A DNA stretch of 64,000 nt from Piscicola geometra (Eukaryota > Annelida > Clitellata > Hirudinida > Piscicolidae): contig CALSEQ010000021.1 of assembly GCA_943735955.1 (NCBI GenBank), positions 61,001 through 125,000 on the forward strand. The letters are read 5' to 3'. Made by a program: the position numbers and the translations under genes. The notes beneath the pieces are model-generated. The model did no database searches, was not told the origin of the DNA, and was given only the letters and a program-made list of their open reading frames with translations. Shown here piece after piece: positions 61,362 through 64,000 of the stretch. Every line of letters starts with the position of its first letter. Position 1 is the stretch's first letter.

Positions 61362-64000
61362 TTCCAGTTTGTTGGGATGGATGAACAATCATATCAACTC
61401 CCCATAGTTTATTGGGATGGATGAACAATCATATCAACTTCCCATTGTTTATTGGGATGGATGAACAATCATATCAACTCCCCATAGTTTATTGGGATGG
61501 ATGAACAATCATATCAACTCCCCATAGTTTATTAGGATGGATGAACAATCATATCAACTCCCCATAGTTTATTGGGATGGATGAACAATCATATCAACTC
61601 CCCATTGTTTATTAGGATGGATGAACAATCATATCAACTCCCCATAGTTTATTGGGATGGATGAACAATCATATCAACTTCCCATAGTTTATTGGGATGG
61701 ATGAACAATCATATCAACTCCCCATTGTTTAATAGGATAGATGAACAATCATATCAACTCCCCATAGTTTATTGGGATGGATGAACAATCATATCAACTT
61801 CCCATTGTTTATTGGGATAGATGAACAATCATATCAACTCCCCATAGTTTATTGGGATGGATGAACAATCATATCAACTTCCCATTGTTTATTAGGATGG
61901 ATGAAAAATCATATCAACTCCCCATTGTTTATTGGGATGGATGAACAATCATATCAACTTCCCATAGTTTATTAGCATGGATGAACAATCATACCAACTC
62001 CCCATAGTTTATTGGGATGGATGAACAATCATATCAACTCCCCATAGTTTATTAGGATGGATGAACAATCATATCAACTCCCCATAGTTTATTGGGATGG
62101 ATGAACAATCATACCAACTCCCCATTGTTTATTGGGATGGATGAACAATCATACCAACTCCCCATAGTTTATTGGGATGGATGAACAATCATATCAACTT
62201 CCCATAGTTTATTGGGATGGATGAACAATCATATCAACTCCCCATAGTTTATTGGGATGGATGAACAATCATATCAACTCCCCATTGTTTATTAGGATGG
62301 ATGAACAATCATATCAACTCCCCATAGTTTATTAGGATGGATGAACAATCATATCAACTCCCCATAGTTTATTGGGATGGATGAACAATCATATCAACTC
62401 CCCATTGTTTATTAGCATGGATGAACAATCATATCAACTCCCCATAGTTTATTGGGATGGATGAACAATCATATCAACTTCCCATTGTTTATTGGGATAG
62501 ATGAACAATCATATCAACTCCCCATAGTTTATTGGGATGGATGAACAATCATATCAACTTCCCATTGTTTATTAGGATGGATGAACAATCATATCAACTC
62601 CCCATAGTTTATTAGGATGGATGAACAATCATATCAACTCCCCATAGTTTATTGGGATGGATGAACAATCATATCAACTCCCCATTGTTTAATAGGATAG
62701 ATGAACAATCATATCAACTCCCCATAGTTTATTGGGATGGATGAACAATCATATCAACTTCCCATTGTTTATTGGGATAGATGAACAATCATATCAACTC
62801 CCCATAGTTTATTGGGATGGATGAACAATCATATCAACTTCCCATTGTTTATTAGGATGGATGAACAATCATATCAACTCCCCATTGTTTATTGGGATGG
62901 ATGAACAATCATATCAACTTCCCATAATTTATTAGCATGGATGAACAATCATACCAACTCCCCATAGTTTATTGGGATGGATGAACAATCATATCAACTC
63001 CCCATAGTTTATTAGGATGGATGAACAATCATATCAACTCCCCATAGTTTATTGGGATGGATGAACAATCATACCAACTCCCCATTGTTTATTGGGATGG
63101 ATGAACAATCATACCAACTCCCCATAGTTTATTGGGATGGATGAACAATCATACCAACTCCCCATAGTTTATTGGGATGGATGAACAATCATATCAACTC
63201 CCCATAGTTTATTGGGATGGATGAACAATCATATCAACTCCCCATTGTTTATTAGGATGGATGAACAATCATATCAACTCCCCATAGTTTATTAGGATGG
63301 ATGAACAATCATATCAACTCCCCATAGTTTATTGGGATGGATGAACAATCATATCAACTCCCCATTGTTTATTAGCATGGATGAACAATCATATCAACTC
63401 CCCATAGTTTATTGGGATGGATGAACAATCATATCAACTCCCCATTGTTTATTGGGATGGATGAACAATCATATCAACTCCCCATAGTTTATTGGGATGG
63501 ATGAACAATCATATCAACTCCCCATAGTTTATTGGGATGGATGAACAATCATATCAACTCCCCATAGTTTATTGGGATGGATGAACAATCATATCAACTT
63601 CCCATTGTTTATTGGGATGGATGAACAATCATATCAACTCCCCATAGTTTATTGGGATGGATGAACAATCATATCAACTTCCCATTGTTTATTGGGATAG
63701 ATGAACAATCATATCAACTCCCCATAGTTTATTGGGATGGATGAACAATCATATCAACTTCCCATTGTTTATTAGGATGGATGAACAATCATATCAACTC
63801 CCCATTGTTTATTGGGATGGATGAACAATCATATCAACTTCCCATAATTTATTAGCATGGATGAACAATCATACCAACTCCCCATAGTTTATTGGGATGG
63901 ATGAACAATCATATCAACTCCCCATAGTTTATTAGGATGGATGAACAATCATATCAACTCCCCATAGTTTATTGGGATGGATGAACAATCATACCAACTC
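61362..64000 (+). repeat. 40-bp satellite with 24-unit higher-order structure
   Basis: About 66 units of GTTTATTGGGATGGATGAAC plus AATCATATCAACTCCCCATA, running off the window. Unit variants (TTGTTT or TAGTTT, ATTGGG, ATTAGG or ATTAGC, TATCAAC or TACCAAC, CTC or CTT) recur in blocks: AATAGGATAG at 61731 and 62691, ATTAGCATGG with CATTG at 62401 and 63361, ATTAGCATGG with CATAR at 61961, 62921 and 63841. Confidence 0.98.

Overview
The window is metazoan nuclear DNA, probably from an invertebrate; the clade is not resolved. Evidence: spliced coding exons with GT/AG junctions, CR1-like LINEs, tRNA-derived SINEs, hAT and piggyBac remnants, CA/GT microsatellites, and very heavy satellite content. 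There is no bacterial operon, CRISPR array or viral gene.

Layout. (1) 1-1100 is a 22-bp minisatellite. (2) 1147-9249 holds the 3' part of one host gene, MED13 (Mediator kinase-module subunit). Five exons join in consistent phase to 655 codons plus stop. The start of the gene lies upstream of the window. Its first visible intron carries a decayed CR1-like LINE, the second a GT microsatellite, and the fourth a SINE plus CAC-rich repeats. (3) 9250-10870 is 3' flank or 3' UTR with simple repeats. (4) 10871-54716 is a satellite-based duplication field. Ten blocks of one 11-bp satellite (about 18.5 kb in total) alternate with spacers. The spacers are: a reverse-transcriptase remnant split by a 19-bp minisatellite, CR1 fragments, a hAT transposon and a 15-bp AT-rich minisatellite; a piggyBac/SINE/CA-repeat segment present three times; and a 57-bp linker plus 21-bp T-tract minisatellite present five times. 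(5) 54890-60490 is a 19-bp minisatellite in which most units carry the palindrome TGACGTCA. It is interrupted by an almost intact 5'-truncated CR1/L2-like LINE. (6) 60491-61361 is unique-looking sequence plus a tRNA-derived SINE. (7) 61362-64000 is a 40-bp satellite with a 24-unit higher-order period.

Only MED13 is a convincing host gene. The LINE reverse transcriptase at 56641-58338 is the best preserved mobile-element protein and is broken by one in-frame stop. The very long plus-strand open frames (up to 3850 codons) come from the stop-free 11-bp and 21-bp satellites and are not genes. Long near-identical arrays can be collapsed or expanded in assembly, so copy numbers here are those of this sequence only.
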